This document shows, one piece after another, positions 1 to 9,209 of a stretch of 64,000 nt of DNA. How positions within the stretch are numbered: position 1 is the first letter of the stretch; every line of letters starts with the position of its first letter. Source of the stretch: Pacificispira sp040217575 (GTDB taxonomy: Bacteria > Pseudomonadota > Alphaproteobacteria > UBA8366 > Aestuariispiraceae); contig JAVJPW010000007.1 of NCBI GenBank assembly GCA_040217575.1, positions 372,001-436,000 on the forward strand. The letters are read 5' to 3'. The notes beneath the pieces are model-generated. The model had not been told where the DNA came from and searched no databases. It saw only the letters and a list, made by a program, of their open reading frames with translations. A program made the position numbers and the translations under genes.

Positions 1-1037
1 CCCCCGGCATCCAAGTTGCGACGCTGTGCGGTCGCTACTGGGCGATGGACCGGGACAACCGCTGGGACCGCGTGTCACGTGCTTATGACCTGTTGACCGC
101 CGCCAAGGGTGAACGATTCGATACCGCGGCCGCCGCGATTGCCGCGTCCTATGCGAATGACGTCAGCGACGAATTTGTCGAACCGTATGTCATTGGCGAC
201 TATGCGGGCATGGCGGATGGCGACGGGATTCTGATGGCCAACTTCCGCGCGGACCGGGCCCGCGAAATCCTATTGTCCTTCCTGAAGGACGATTTCGACG
301 GTTTCGATCGAAGCACCGTCATCAGTTTTGCGTCGGTACTGGGCATGGTCGAATATTCCGACGAACTCGCCGGCATGATGGGCACGATCTTTCCGCCGGT
401 CGAACTGGAAGACGTTTTGGGCGCGGTGATTGCGAACCGCGGCCTGCGCCAGCTGCGCATCGCAGAGACGGAAAAGTACGCCCATGTCACCTTTTTCCTG
501 AATGGCGGACGCGAAGCCGTCTTTGAGGGTGAGGATCGAATTCTGGTCAAATCGCCGGACGTACCGACTTATGACATACAGCCGGAAATGTCCGCGCCGG
601 AAGTCACGGACCGGCTGGTGGAAGCCATAGAAAGCGGACGCTACGACCTGATCGTCGTGAATTATGCGAACACGGACATGGTCGGTCACACCGGGAATTT
701 CGACGCCGCCGTGAAAGCCGTTGAAGCGGTGGATGCGTGCGTCGGCCGCCTGGAATCGGCTCTGCAGGCCGCGGGCGGAAACCTTTTGATCACGGCCGAT
801 CACGGGAATGCGGAACGCATGCGCGACGACCATACCGGCGGCGCCCACACCGCGCACACGCTCAGCAAAGTTCCGTTCATGCTGGCCGTGTCCAACGGCA
901 TATCGGCAGCAGGGTTGACCGACGGATCGCTGTGCGACATCGCACCGACTGTGCTGGATATCATGGGCCTGCCACTGCCGGCGGCCATGACCGGCCGAAG
1001 CCTGTTGCAGTACGCGGCAAAAGATGCCGCGGAATAG
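1..1037 (+). CDS. gpmI: 2,3-bisphosphoglycerate-independent phosphoglycerate mutase, C-terminal part
   Basis: Cofactor-independent, manganese-dependent phosphoglycerate mutase of glycolysis and gluconeogenesis, cytosolic. The reading frame is open from the window edge (first full codon at 3), so the N-terminal part with the phosphoserine centre lies outside. Visible hallmarks are GRYWAMDRDNRWDR near the start, NFRADRARE, the metal-binding NYANTDMVGHTG segment, and ITADHGNAE followed by HTAHT near the end, all typical of GpmI. It ends at 1037 and overlaps the next gene by 14 bases, so the two are probably co-transcribed. In related alphaproteobacteria gpmI follows rlmH; here rlmH is 8 kb away on the other strand. 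Confidence 0.95.
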   Translation, partial: PGIQVATLCGRYWAMDRDNRWDRVSRAYDLLTAAKGERFDTAAAAIAASYANDVSDEFVEPYVIGDYAGMADGDGILMANFRADRAREILLSFLKDDFDGFDRSTVISFASVLGMVEYSDELAGMMGTIFPPVELEDVLGAVIANRGLRQLRIAETEKYAHVTFFLNGGREAVFEGEDRILVKSPDVPTYDIQPEMSAPEVTDRLVEAIESGRYDLIVVNYANTDMVGHTGNFDAAVKAVEAVDACVGRLESALQAAGGNLLITADHGNAERMRDDHTGGAHTAHTLSKVPFMLAVSNGISAAGLTDGSLCDIAPTVLDIMGLPLPAAMTGRSLLQYAAKDAAE

Positions 1038-2310
1038 ACGCATCCTTCATCCGCTTCTGCTGCTTCTGATCTTCGGGCTTGCCGCCTTTCCAATCGACCT
1101 GACGGGCGTCCGCGCCCAATCCGCGGGAACCGCCGCGGACGAGGCGGAGCGCGTACGAGAGGAGCTTGAGGCCGAACGCCAGCGCAGCCGCGAACTCGAA
1201 CAACAGGCACGCATCCTGTCACAGGAATTGGAAGCGCTCAGGCTGCGCCTGGTGACGACCGCGCGGACCACACAGGAACGCGAGGCCCTGGTCGCGAACC
1301 TGGAACTTCAGATCGAAGAACTTCGGATTGAAATGGCTAGGCGCGAACAGGTTCTGGCCGCGCGGCACCGCGAACTGGCGGGAACGTTAAGCGCACTGAC
1401 CGGCCTGGCGGAAGACGCGCCGCGCGCGTTTTTCCTTTACCCCGGCACCCCGCTGGAGGCGGTGCGCGGATCCATGCTGTTGCGTGCCGCGATACCGACA
1501 CTGGGGGAACGTGCGACCATCCTGCGGGCCGATCTGTCCGCCCTGGCCGCCGTACGCGAAGACCTGTCGCAAAGCCTGGATCAATTAAGTCGCGAAGATC
1601 TTGCGCTGGAAGGTGACCGGGAACAGCTGGAATTGCTGATCGCACAGAAACGCGCACTGTATGAAGAGGCGGCAGAACGTTCGCGCGGATCGTCCGAACG
1701 ACTGCGGGAACTCACCGAACGGTCGGAAACACTTCGTGAGCTTCTGGCCGCATTGGAAGAAGAACGTACCGCGCGCGAACGACAGGAAACCGCGGAACCC
1801 GCCCCGACTGTCGGGGAGGACGCGACGCAGCTTGCGGCACTGGCGGTTTCGCCCACGGACCGGCCGGACGGGATTCGCCCCTTTCCGAACGAAGGCGTGA
1901 TCACCTCGCCCACGGTCGGAACACTGGTGCAGCAATATGGCCAGGACATCGGGCGAGGCGAAACGGCCAAGGGAATCCTGATCGAAACCAGGGAAGGCAC
2001 GACGGTTCTTTCACCCTTCGACGGAAAAGTCGTCTTTGCCGGACCGTTTCGCGACCTGGGGCGCGTTTTGATCATTGAACATGATGGCGGATACCATACG
2101 ATACTTGCCGGTTTCGAACGTATAGACGCGGCCGACGGCCACTGGCTTTTGGCAGGTGAACCCATCGGCGTCATGCCGCATACCGCGTTCGAAAACGGGG
2201 TTGGGGGTGAAAGTGGCAGACCGCGGCTATATATGGAACTGCGTCGCGAGGGTCAGCCGGTTAACCCGCTGCGATGGATGACAACGGGCAACATTAGGGT
2301 AAGTGGATGA
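1024..2310 (+). CDS. envC: Murein hydrolase activator EnvC-like protein (degenerate M23/LytM domain)
   Basis: Predicted periplasmic activator of amidases that split septal peptidoglycan during cell division. Residues 7-30 form a hydrophobic signal peptide ending near VRAQS. Residues about 38-260 are a Glu/Arg/Leu-rich coiled coil, and a LytM fold occupies about 300-425 (GILIETREGTTVLSPFDGKV, then EHDGGYHTILAGF). The position that is HxH in active M23 enzymes reads RLYMELR, so zinc binding is probably lost, as in EnvC. Length 428 aa fits the family. The start ATG lies inside gpmI, and the stop overlaps the next start (ATGA), indicating translational coupling in a gpmI-envC-ctpA operon. Confidence 0.88.
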   Translation: MPRNRRILHPLLLLLIFGLAAFPIDLTGVRAQSAGTAADEAERVREELEAERQRSRELEQQARILSQELEALRLRLVTTARTTQEREALVANLELQIEELRIEMARREQVLAARHRELAGTLSALTGLAEDAPRAFFLYPGTPLEAVRGSMLLRAAIPTLGERATILRADLSALAAVREDLSQSLDQLSREDLALEGDREQLELLIAQKRALYEEAAERSRGSSERLRELTERSETLRELLAALEEERTARERQETAEPAPTVGEDATQLAALAVSPTDRPDGIRPFPNEGVITSPTVGTLVQQYGQDIGRGETAKGILIETREGTTVLSPFDGKVVFAGPFRDLGRVLIIEHDGGYHTILAGFERIDAADGHWLLAGEPIGVMPHTAFENGVGGESGRPRLYMELRREGQPVNPLRWMTTGNIRVSG

Positions 2311-3635
2311 CCTCATTGAAATCTATTTTTCATCGGACCACAGGGCGTGTTGCATTCGGCGCGGTTCTGGTCGCGTCATTCGCGTTCGCGACGCCGGCGG
2401 AACGTTCGGCCCACGCGCAATCCCCCGACGACGGCCCGGATACGTTCGAACTCCTGGACCTGTTCGGGGAAGTGTTCGGGCGAATTCGCGACGAATATGT
2501 GGAAGAAATCAGCGATCGGGAGCTGATCGAAGCCGCAATCCGCGGCATGATGGACGGGCTGGACCCGCATTCGGCCTATATGGATGAAGAAACCTTCGGC
2601 GCCATGCAGACCCAGACGCGCGGTGAATTCGGCGGTCTGGGAATAGAGGTCAGCCTGGACGAAAGCGGCTATGTCCGCGTCGTCGCGCCTATGGATGAAA
2701 CGCCCGCCGCGCGCGCCGGCATCGAAGCCGGCGACCTGATCACCCATCTGGACGGGGAACCCGTTCAGGGCAAGACGCTGGACGAGGCGGTGGAGATCAT
2801 GCGCGGCGAGGTCGGGGAGGACATTACCCTGACCGTTTTACGGTCCAGCCTGTCCGAACCGTTTGACGTGATAATTACCCGTGACCGGATTCAGATTCAG
2901 TCCGTGCGCAGCCGCCTGGAAGGCGATGTCGGCTATATTCGGATCACAAGTTTTTCACAGCAGACACAGTCCGGACTGGAACGCGCCATCGCGGACCTGC
3001 GGGAAGAAAGTGGTGACGAACTTCTTGGATATGTGCTGGACCTTCGAAACAATCCGGGTGGTTTGCTGAACCAGGGTATTTCCGTGTCCGATACATTCCT
3101 GGAACGCGGGGAAATCGTTTCCACCCGCGGCCGCGACCCGGAAGACACACAGCGTTATCAGGCAACGCCGGGCGATCTGATTCATGGCATGCCGCTGGTC
3201 GTGCTGATCAATGGTGGATCGGCCAGTGCGTCCGAAATTGTCGCCGGCGCGCTTCAGGACCAGCATCGCGCGATCATCCTGGGCACGCAGTCGTTCGGGA
3301 AAGGGTCGGTGCAGACCATCACCCCGCTTAGCCGGAACGGGGCGGCGATCAAGCTGACCACCCAGCGCTACTACACGCCGAGCGGCCGGTCGATTCAGCA
3401 GCTTGGGATTTCGCCAGACATTGTTGTGGAACGCGCCCGCCTGGAGGTCCTGGAAGGCGGTCCACGGCGGAGCGAACGCGACCTGGAAGGATCTCTGGAA
3501 AACGAAGATGCCGAAGCGAATGGCGACGGCGACAACGAAAACGCCCAGGAACCGGTGATTGAAGACTATCAGCTTGCGCGCGCACTCGACCTTGTGCGCG
3601 GAATCGGCTTGTATCGTAGTCAGTCTGCCAACTGA
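2307..3635 (+). CDS. ctpA: S41 family carboxy-terminal processing protease (CtpA)
   Basis: Periplasmic serine protease that trims or degrades envelope proteins. It has a signal peptide at residues 1-37 (cleavage near AHAQS), an N-terminal helical part, a PDZ domain at about 95-180 and the S41 catalytic domain at about 190-370. The Ser/Lys dyad context is clear: INGGSASASEI around residues 302-311 and SFGKGSVQT with Lys332. The acidic low-complexity tail (about 390-425, rich in Glu/Asp/Asn) is followed by a conserved-looking end, YQLARALDLVRG. It starts on the ATGA overlap with envC. The envC-ctpA pairing is typical of alphaproteobacteria and points to peptidoglycan remodelling. Confidence 0.93.
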   Translation: MTSLKSIFHRTTGRVAFGAVLVASFAFATPAERSAHAQSPDDGPDTFELLDLFGEVFGRIRDEYVEEISDRELIEAAIRGMMDGLDPHSAYMDEETFGAMQTQTRGEFGGLGIEVSLDESGYVRVVAPMDETPAARAGIEAGDLITHLDGEPVQGKTLDEAVEIMRGEVGEDITLTVLRSSLSEPFDVIITRDRIQIQSVRSRLEGDVGYIRITSFSQQTQSGLERAIADLREESGDELLGYVLDLRNNPGGLLNQGISVSDTFLERGEIVSTRGRDPEDTQRYQATPGDLIHGMPLVVLINGGSASASEIVAGALQDQHRAIILGTQSFGKGSVQTITPLSRNGAAIKLTTQRYYTPSGRSIQQLGISPDIVVERARLEVLEGGPRRSERDLEGSLENEDAEANGDGDNENAQEPVIEDYQLARALDLVRGIGLYRSQSAN

Positions 3636-3697
3636 TCGGACCCGCGTCCCGGTTGGCGGATCCGTAAACATGTTGCGGAAACCGATCTGACCAGGGA

Positions 3698-5005
3698 ATG
3701 AAGCTGTCTGTTCCAAAACCCGACCTGTCCGCGCTTCTGGGGCGGATCAGGGGATTGCGCACAAAACTGCCGGGCCGGCTGGGCGGTGGTGGAGGCACTT
3801 CGTCTGCACAGGCGGCGGAACCGGACGACGATATTCCCGACCACCTGAAACCGACATGGTTCGAACGGAACCAGCATATTCTGCCGGTTCTGGGGGTGGC
3901 GGGGTTCCTATTTCTGTCGGCCGGCGCGCTGGGGGCATATCTGTTCTTCAACGCGGAAGAAATTGAAACCGAAATTCTGGCGCTTATCCCGTCGACCGAG
4001 GTTACCGAGTTTTCTGCACCTCCGCCCACGAATGACGACAGCACCCAACGGGAAGAAGACCGCGACACAAATTCCGAATCCCCGGAAAACCCGCAGTCCG
4101 AGCCGACAGACCAAGACGGCAATGAGGCGCAGCAGCAAAGCGCCGCCAGCGCCAGTCCGGATGAAAGTACCGACGGCCCCGATGCCTATGCCGGAAATCT
4201 GGCACCCCACCCCGACCCCGGTCTGGTGGAAGAGGTCGAAAATCTGGGTCTCGTCCCGCGGATCGGCGATGATGGGCGCGTTCCCTGGCGGGTATATGCA
4301 AGACCGTCCAGCACGCTTGAAACCCGCCCGCGGGTCGCGGTTGTCGTCCTGAATCTGGGCCTGTCGGTTCAGGCAACGGAAACGGCGATTGCCCTGCCCG
4401 GTGCGGTCACGCTTTCATTTTCCCCCTACGCGCCGGGCCTGGAAGACTGGATCACCCAGGCCCGGGACGCCGGTCACGAAGTAATGATCGGACTTCCCAT
4501 GGAGCCGCGCGATTTCCCGCGCAGCGATGCCGGAATCCTGTCCCTGATGACTTCGGAAGAGACGGAAAAGAATATCATTAACCTTCAACGGGTTATGAGC
4601 GAAGGAAGCGGGTATATCGGTCTTGCCAATTATCAGGGGTCCGGCTTTACATCCAGCCGCGCTGCCGTTCAGCCGATTGTGGAAGCGCTTGCAAATCGGG
4701 GTCTTGTCTATTTCGATACGCTGGAGAATGCGACGAGCGTTGTACCGGAAGAAGCGGCACGGGTCGGTCTTCCCCACGCCACGGCGGACGTCCTGCTGGG
4801 TCCCGAACAATCGCGTAGCGTCGTTCTGGCACGGTTGAACCAGTTCGAATTGCTTGCGAAGACCCAGCAATCGGGTGTGGTCGCGGTGGAAGCGTTCCCG
4901 ATGCTGCTGGACCGGGTGAAGTCCTGGCTGCGGGATCTTCGGGACCGCGACCTTGTGTTGACGCCCCTGTCCGGGGTCATCGCCGCGCGCATTCGCGACG
5001 AATAG
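3698..5005 (+). CDS. YibQ-like divergent polysaccharide deacetylase family protein
   Basis: Membrane-anchored protein with an extracytoplasmic divergent polysaccharide deacetylase (DUF610/YibQ) domain. A single transmembrane segment lies at about residues 66-90 after a Pro/Gly-rich cytoplasmic start. It is followed by an acidic, Gln/Ser/Asn-rich linker (about 105-170) and the domain at about 205-430 (RVAVVVLNLGLS, then GLPMEPRDFP and IGLANYQGSGFTS). The DD pair found at the end of strand 1 in canonical YibQ is replaced by LNL, so catalytic activity is doubtful. It sits 62 bases after ctpA and before rppH, the usual alphaproteobacterial place. The substrate is unknown. Confidence 0.8.
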   Translation: MKLSVPKPDLSALLGRIRGLRTKLPGRLGGGGGTSSAQAAEPDDDIPDHLKPTWFERNQHILPVLGVAGFLFLSAGALGAYLFFNAEEIETEILALIPSTEVTEFSAPPPTNDDSTQREEDRDTNSESPENPQSEPTDQDGNEAQQQSAASASPDESTDGPDAYAGNLAPHPDPGLVEEVENLGLVPRIGDDGRVPWRVYARPSSTLETRPRVAVVVLNLGLSVQATETAIALPGAVTLSFSPYAPGLEDWITQARDAGHEVMIGLPMEPRDFPRSDAGILSLMTSEETEKNIINLQRVMSEGSGYIGLANYQGSGFTSSRAAVQPIVEALANRGLVYFDTLENATSVVPEEAARVGLPHATADVLLGPEQSRSVVLARLNQFELLAKTQQSGVVAVEAFPMLLDRVKSWLRDLRDRDLVLTPLSGVIAARIRDE

Positions 5006-5055
5006 TACGGGGTCGACGGCCGGGATAAGGCCGCGGCCCCAAACAGGGAGTTCAG

Positions 5056-5598
5056 ATGGCCGACCGGTCGGAAGACACGCTGCAGACGCGCACAGGCGTC
5101 GTTGCGGTTACTGAATCCGTGGACCCGTTTCGCGACGACCCGCGGCCCTATCGGCCATGCGTGGGACTGATGCTTTTCAACCGGGGCGGCCATGTCTTCG
5201 TCGGAAACCGGATCGACGTCCCGGGCGATCACTGGCAAATGCCGCAGGGCGGGATCGACCCCGGCGAAACCCCCGAACAGGCCGCCTGGCGCGAACTGAT
5301 GGAAGAAGTCGGGACCGACAAGGCCGAAATTATCGCTGAGAGTGAGAACTGGTATCCTTACGACCTTCCGTCCGGCCTGTCGCGCCGCATATGGAAGGGG
5401 CGATACCGCGGGCAGACGCAGCGCTGGTTCGCATTTCGATTTCTGGGGGATGATGGCGACATTGATCTGACCGTCCACAAGCCTGAGTTCGGCGAATGGC
5501 GCTGGGTCGCACTGAATGACCTTCCCGACTTGATCGTCCCGTTCAAACGGCCCATCTATGAACGCGTGATCAAAGAATTCGCCGGCATCGCACAGTAG
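5056..5598 (+). CDS. rppH: RNA 5'-pyrophosphohydrolase (Nudix)
   Basis: Removes pyrophosphate from the 5' triphosphate of mRNA and so starts RNase E-dependent decay; cytosolic. The Nudix box is complete at residues 74-95 (GGIDPGETPEQ, then RELMEEVG), with the metal-binding REL/EE glutamates present. YRPCVGLMLFNR before it and the WYPYDLP segment after it are characteristic of RppH rather than other Nudix enzymes. Length 180 aa; a GGGAG ribosome-binding site lies 7 bases before the ATG. It is the last gene of the gpmI-envC-ctpA-yibQ run. Confidence 0.92.
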   Translation: MADRSEDTLQTRTGVVAVTESVDPFRDDPRPYRPCVGLMLFNRGGHVFVGNRIDVPGDHWQMPQGGIDPGETPEQAAWRELMEEVGTDKAEIIAESENWYPYDLPSGLSRRIWKGRYRGQTQRWFAFRFLGDDGDIDLTVHKPEFGEWRWVALNDLPDLIVPFKRPIYERVIKEFAGIAQ

Positions 5599-5619
5599 TT
5601 GCCCCATCGGCCCCCGGCG

Positions 5620-6294
5620 TCACGCCGCACGCGGACCGGAATAACGGTGAATCCCACATTCGGTCTTGTCCGACCCGGACCAGCGCCCGTCCCTGTCCCC
5701 TTCCCCGTCGCCGGGGCGCCGGGTGCACGGTGAACAGCCAATCGACCGATACCCCTGATCCACCAGCGGATGGCGCGGCAATCGAAACGCTGTGAAATAG
5801 GCGTCGATCCGCGCCGGCGTCCAGTCCGCCAGCGGATTCAGTTTCCAACGGCCGGGTCCGTCTGATTCAACTGTGGAAAGCTCGCTCCTCAACCCGCCCT
5901 GGAACCGTTTGCGCCCGGTGATCCAGACATCGAACTCCCGCAACGCCTTATCCAGGGGCGCCACCTTGCGGATTTCGCAGCAACCGTCCGGGTCATCCGC
6001 ATATCGCGTGCCGCCGGGATCGCCTTCAATCCCGACCCTGGCGGGACCAACACTCCGAACATCTTTCAGTCGAAGCCGTTCGACCAGCGTGTCGCGATAG
6101 GCCAACGTTTCAGGGAAATGCCGGCCGGTATCGATGAACAGAACCGGCAAGGTCCGGTCGATGCGCGCGACCATATCCAGAAGAACCGCGGATTCCGCAC
6201 CAAAGGCAGACACCGCACAGATGCGGTCGGCCTGTTCAGACAAAAGTGCGGCCTGCAGCAGTTCACTGCCACTCAAATCCGCCAACCGGTCCAT
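5620..6294 (-). CDS. cysH: Assimilatory adenylyl-sulfate (APS) reductase
   Basis: Reduces adenylyl sulfate to sulfite with thioredoxin in cysteine biosynthesis. The adenylyl-sulfate-binding PP-loop family fold shows VSAFGAESAVLLD near residue 28 and FIDTGRHFPET at 53-63. Cys105-Cys106 and Cys187-x2-Cys190 are the four ligands of a 4Fe-4S cluster, and Cys213 in TECGIH is the catalytic cysteine. The cluster cysteines separate APS reductases from cluster-free PAPS reductases. A ribosome-binding site AGGAAAGAGGA lies before the ATG. It is monocistronic here, with an inverted repeat upstream that may be its operator. No other sulfate-assimilation gene is in the window. Confidence 0.92.
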   Translation of the reverse strand: MDRLADLSGSELLQAALLSEQADRICAVSAFGAESAVLLDMVARIDRTLPVLFIDTGRHFPETLAYRDTLVERLRLKDVRSVGPARVGIEGDPGGTRYADDPDGCCEIRKVAPLDKALREFDVWITGRKRFQGGLRSELSTVESDGPGRWKLNPLADWTPARIDAYFTAFRLPRHPLVDQGYRSIGCSPCTRRPGDGEGDRDGRWSGSDKTECGIHRYSGPRAA

Positions 6295-6625
6295 GATGGA
6301 TATCCTCTTTCCTGCGGTTCGTTCGTTACATCCTAAATAACCTATGTTTTGTGTGAATCAATCTTTTTCACATTCTTTATGTGAATTAAATTCCGGAAAA
6401 GACTCGCATTTGTTCTCCTTTTCTGCTAGGCGTAGGAATGAAGGGCAGAAATTCGCCTGTGATAACCCGTTGATTTGCGCGGAAACTTCGTAAGCCTGAA
6501 GACGCGCGGAAGAAAGGATCGAACGGGTCGCTTGCGAGAACGCGGGCGGTGGACAGACGGTTTGGGAACCGTCGATCTTCCGAAACATCGCGGGATCGTA
6601 AAGTGGACCGTCAGAAGACGAGGCC
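6295..6625. other. Divergent intergenic region between cysH and the SprA-like gene
   Basis: This is a 331-base non-coding stretch. The half next to cysH is AT-rich and carries a palindrome (listed separately). The half next to the SprA-like gene is GC-rich; only a GAGG ribosome-binding site 5 bases before the ATG at 6626 stands out. No small gene or RNA was recognised. Confidence 0.6.
6348..6387. promoter_or_regulatory. Candidate operator/promoter of cysH
   Basis: Contains the inverted repeat TTCACAT (6367-6373), a 5-base loop, and ATGTGAA (6379-6385). A third similar half-site, GTGTGAAT, begins about 19 bases to the left. On the minus strand the third half-site overlaps a possible -35 (TTGATT) that faces a TTATTT about 15 bases downstream, before the cysH ribosome-binding site. 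The placement suggests a sulfur-responsive regulator, but which one cannot be told from the sequence. Confidence 0.45.
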
Positions 6626-7750
6626 ATGCAACTGGATTCCATCGGATCGTCCGTTCTGTCGACTGTTCAGCGCACCGCACTTGGTGGCGCGGCACAGTCG
6701 CGCCTGAATGTTGACCCGGTCGAACCCGCATCGCCCATCCAACGGGGCGGCCAGGAACCGACCACCGTTGCGACATCCCAGACAACGGCATTCGCCGCCC
6801 CCTTGAGCGCCGATGCGGTCACCGCCCTGCAGCAGGGCGACGAACCGGCGAGCAATGGCCGGCCGCCCTTCGGTCAGGGCCAAACGCCGGAAGATGGGGC
6901 ACAGTCCCTGTTCCGTACCCCGGCCAATGAGGATGGCCGTCCCGGCGAACCGCCGCAGAATGGTCAGGCGCCGGTCGGACCGCCCCCACCCAACGCCGGA
7001 CAGCGACCGCCACCCGCGGAACAGGAAGATGATAGCGAACAGGTAGCCGCCGACGCCGAAGAACAGACGGAAGAATCCGAAGAAGCAGCCCGACAGGACG
7101 AAGAAGGGTCTGACGGCCTGACGGCAGAGGAGGAGGCACAGGTTCGCGCACTGCAACAGCGCGACGCCGAAGTCCGACGCCATGAACAGGCACATGCCGC
7201 GGCTGGAGGTCAATTCGCCGGTTCCCCTTCCTACGAATATGAACGCGGGCCGGATGGACGCCTTTATGCGACTGGTGGTGAAGTAAGCATCGACACCACC
7301 CCGATATCGGGCGATCCGCAGGCGACGATCGCAAAGGCTCAACAGGTGCGCCGCGCCGCATTGGCCCCATCGAACCCGTCACCGCAGGATCAGCGCGTGG
7401 CTGCGCAGGCCCAGCAACAGATAGCCCAGGCCCGCGCGGACCTTAGAACCGAACAGGCCGATCAGCGTGCTGCGGAGGCCGAGGCACGTAGGGAAGCGGC
7501 TGAGGTGGACGAGGCGGCCCGGTCGTCCGGTGCCGAAGGCGGCGATACCGCGGAAGGCGTCGAACTGCAGGTGGAAATCGGCGTACGCCAGACGGCGGAA
7601 GTCGCCGACCCGGCGGCGATTGCATCCCGCACGGCATTGGCTAGCCCGCCGCCGGTTGAAGTCGCATCGCGCAGCCTGCAATCCTCCCAGGCCTTTGCCG
7701 ACACCAGAAATCTGGGCACCGAACAGCCCCGTGGCGGCAGTTTCTACTGA
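6626..7750 (+). CDS. SprA-related putative zinc metalloprotease (CJM1_0395 type)
   Basis: Resembles the SprA-related putative metalloprotease family, whose function is not well established. The conserved core is EVRRHEQAHAAAGG (about residues 185-198), which supplies an HExxH-like zinc motif (HEQAH). It continues with GSPSYEYERGPDGRLYATGGEV, typical of the family, and an Ala/Gln-rich helical stretch (QQVRRAALAPSNPSPQDQR). The flanks are low complexity: residues 80-180 are Pro/Glu/Gln/Asp-rich, and the end is Ala/Glu-rich. No signal peptide is visible. The N-terminal 80 residues are unlike anything I know. It stands alone between cysH and an MFS gene. Confidence 0.75.
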   Translation: MQLDSIGSSVLSTVQRTALGGAAQSRLNVDPVEPASPIQRGGQEPTTVATSQTTAFAAPLSADAVTALQQGDEPASNGRPPFGQGQTPEDGAQSLFRTPANEDGRPGEPPQNGQAPVGPPPPNAGQRPPPAEQEDDSEQVAADAEEQTEESEEAARQDEEGSDGLTAEEEAQVRALQQRDAEVRRHEQAHAAAGGQFAGSPSYEYERGPDGRLYATGGEVSIDTTPISGDPQATIAKAQQVRRAALAPSNPSPQDQRVAAQAQQQIAQARADLRTEQADQRAAEAEARREAAEVDEAARSSGAEGGDTAEGVELQVEIGVRQTAEVADPAAIASRTALASPPPVEVASRSLQSSQAFADTRNLGTEQPRGGSFY

Positions 7751-7795
7751 TAACGCGGGTTCGTTTCGACGAATTGTCGCTACCCCGGTCCGCCT

Positions 7796-9052
7796 TTAGG
7801 ACGGGACCGGCAGTCCCCGCCTTTCCCCCAGGCGCGGATGCAACCGTGAACCCAACCACCCACAGATCATGAGACTGGCACCGGTTGCCGCAAAGACCGC
7901 GGACACCGGCGCGACCAACAGCACAAGCCAGGCAAAGGCGGGCGCGATGATGCCCGATACGTCGCGAAAGGTTGAATAAACCGCCGACATTTCAGTGCGT
8001 TCGGATGGCCGCACCGCCATCAGGAACGGCAAACCGGCAGAGACATCCAGCAGAATCAGGAATGCCGTCCCGACAAAAAGGGACCCTACCGCCACCCAGG
8101 ACTGCCCCACCAGGACCGTCGCGGCGGTGAAGAAGACCGCGCTTCCCAGGAACCCGCATACGATGGCAAAGCGAACGGAATGCCGGTACATCCATTTCAG
8201 CATCAGCGGGGTGGAAAACAGAAGCGCATTCGACCCGGCAATCGCGATGCCGCTTACCATCTCGTCATAGCCGCTTTCGATCACCAGAATGGGCATATAG
8301 ACGTAATAAGCCCACCAGGCGACCGACCGCATGACCGCAAAAACCCAGCCGACGACCAAACGCGGCTGGTGCACGAACCGCGACAGATAGGATAGCGGGT
8401 TTACCGCCCGACGCTTTGCGCGTTGGATCGCCTTTCCATTCCCCAGTCGAAGCCGCCAGAACACGCCCAGAAGGACAAGCGATGCCACAGCGGCCACGAA
8501 AAACGGCGCCGGCGCCCACAGCTTCAGCAAGGCGACGCTGACCAGGGGTCCCAAAGTCCAGCAGGCAGCACTATAGAACAGCCGCAGTGTTTCAGACCGA
8601 CCCAGCGAGTGTCGTTCCACAAAATCCATGACATAGGCGTTGAAGCAGACGGCCACCACGACCGTCCCCACCATGGTCCCGGCAAGCCCGACCGGGACCA
8701 GCACACCGGGCCGGAACAATCCGCCAAACCCCATATCGGACAGACCAATACCCACCAGCGCGGACCCGCCGCCCAGAATCAGGACGCCGCCGGTATAAAG
8801 CCAGCGCCGCGGGACTATGCGCGCCACGACCGGGCAAAGTAGCGTCGCCAGGAAGGACATCAGACCCAGCGCGAAATACACTTCGGAGACGACAGCCGCA
8901 TCCTGCAGGACGCGGTACATGGCAATGGGAAGGACAGTGCTCAACAACCCGCGGGGAAATGCCTCCGTCGCGCCAAGGATCGCAAAATCCTTCGCGCCGG
9001 GTCCGGCGGCATGGCGCACATGATCGGGTACGCGGTGATGAAACAGTGGCAT
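7796..9052 (-). CDS. MFS transporter
   Basis: Integral membrane protein of 418 aa with about 11-12 hydrophobic segments separated by short basic loops, for example the RAKRRAVNPLSYLSRF central cytoplasmic loop after segment 6. The overall pattern is that of a major facilitator family permease. The RIVPRR loop after segment 2 fits the family's A-like motif only loosely, so substrate and direction cannot be assigned. It ends 45 bases after the SprA-like gene (convergent). The 157 bases between its start and rlmH hold nothing recognisable. Confidence 0.8.
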   Translation of the reverse strand: MPLFHHRVPDHVRHAAGPGAKDFAILGATEAFPRGLLSTVLPIAMYRVLQDAAVVSEVYFALGLMSFLATLLCPVVARIVPRRWLYTGGVLILGGGSALVGIGLSDMGFGGLFRPGVLVPVGLAGTMVGTVVVAVCFNAYVMDFVERHSLGRSETLRLFYSAACWTLGPLVSVALLKLWAPAPFFVAAVASLVLLGVFWRLRLGNGKAIQRAKRRAVNPLSYLSRFVHQPRLVVGWVFAVMRSVAWWAYYVYMPILVIESGYDEMVSGIAIAGSNALLFSTPLMLKWMYRHSVRFAIVCGFLGSAVFFTAATVLVGQSWVAVGSLFVGTAFLILLDVSAGLPFLMAVRPSERTEMSAVYSTFRDVSGIIAPAFAWLVLLVAPVSAVFAATGASLMICGWLGSRLHPRLGERRGLPVPS

Positions 9053-9209
9053 GGCCGCAAACGTCCCGCGACAGGGTCAACCCGGCGCAATCCGGCCGGC
9101 AATCACGGATCATCGTGACCCCCGTTCGGGCGGGAAGTCGAACGCAAAAAATTGCGCGATGGATCGAAGAATTTGCGCTGTCCATCCAGCCTGTTCGGGC
9201 CGGTCAGAC

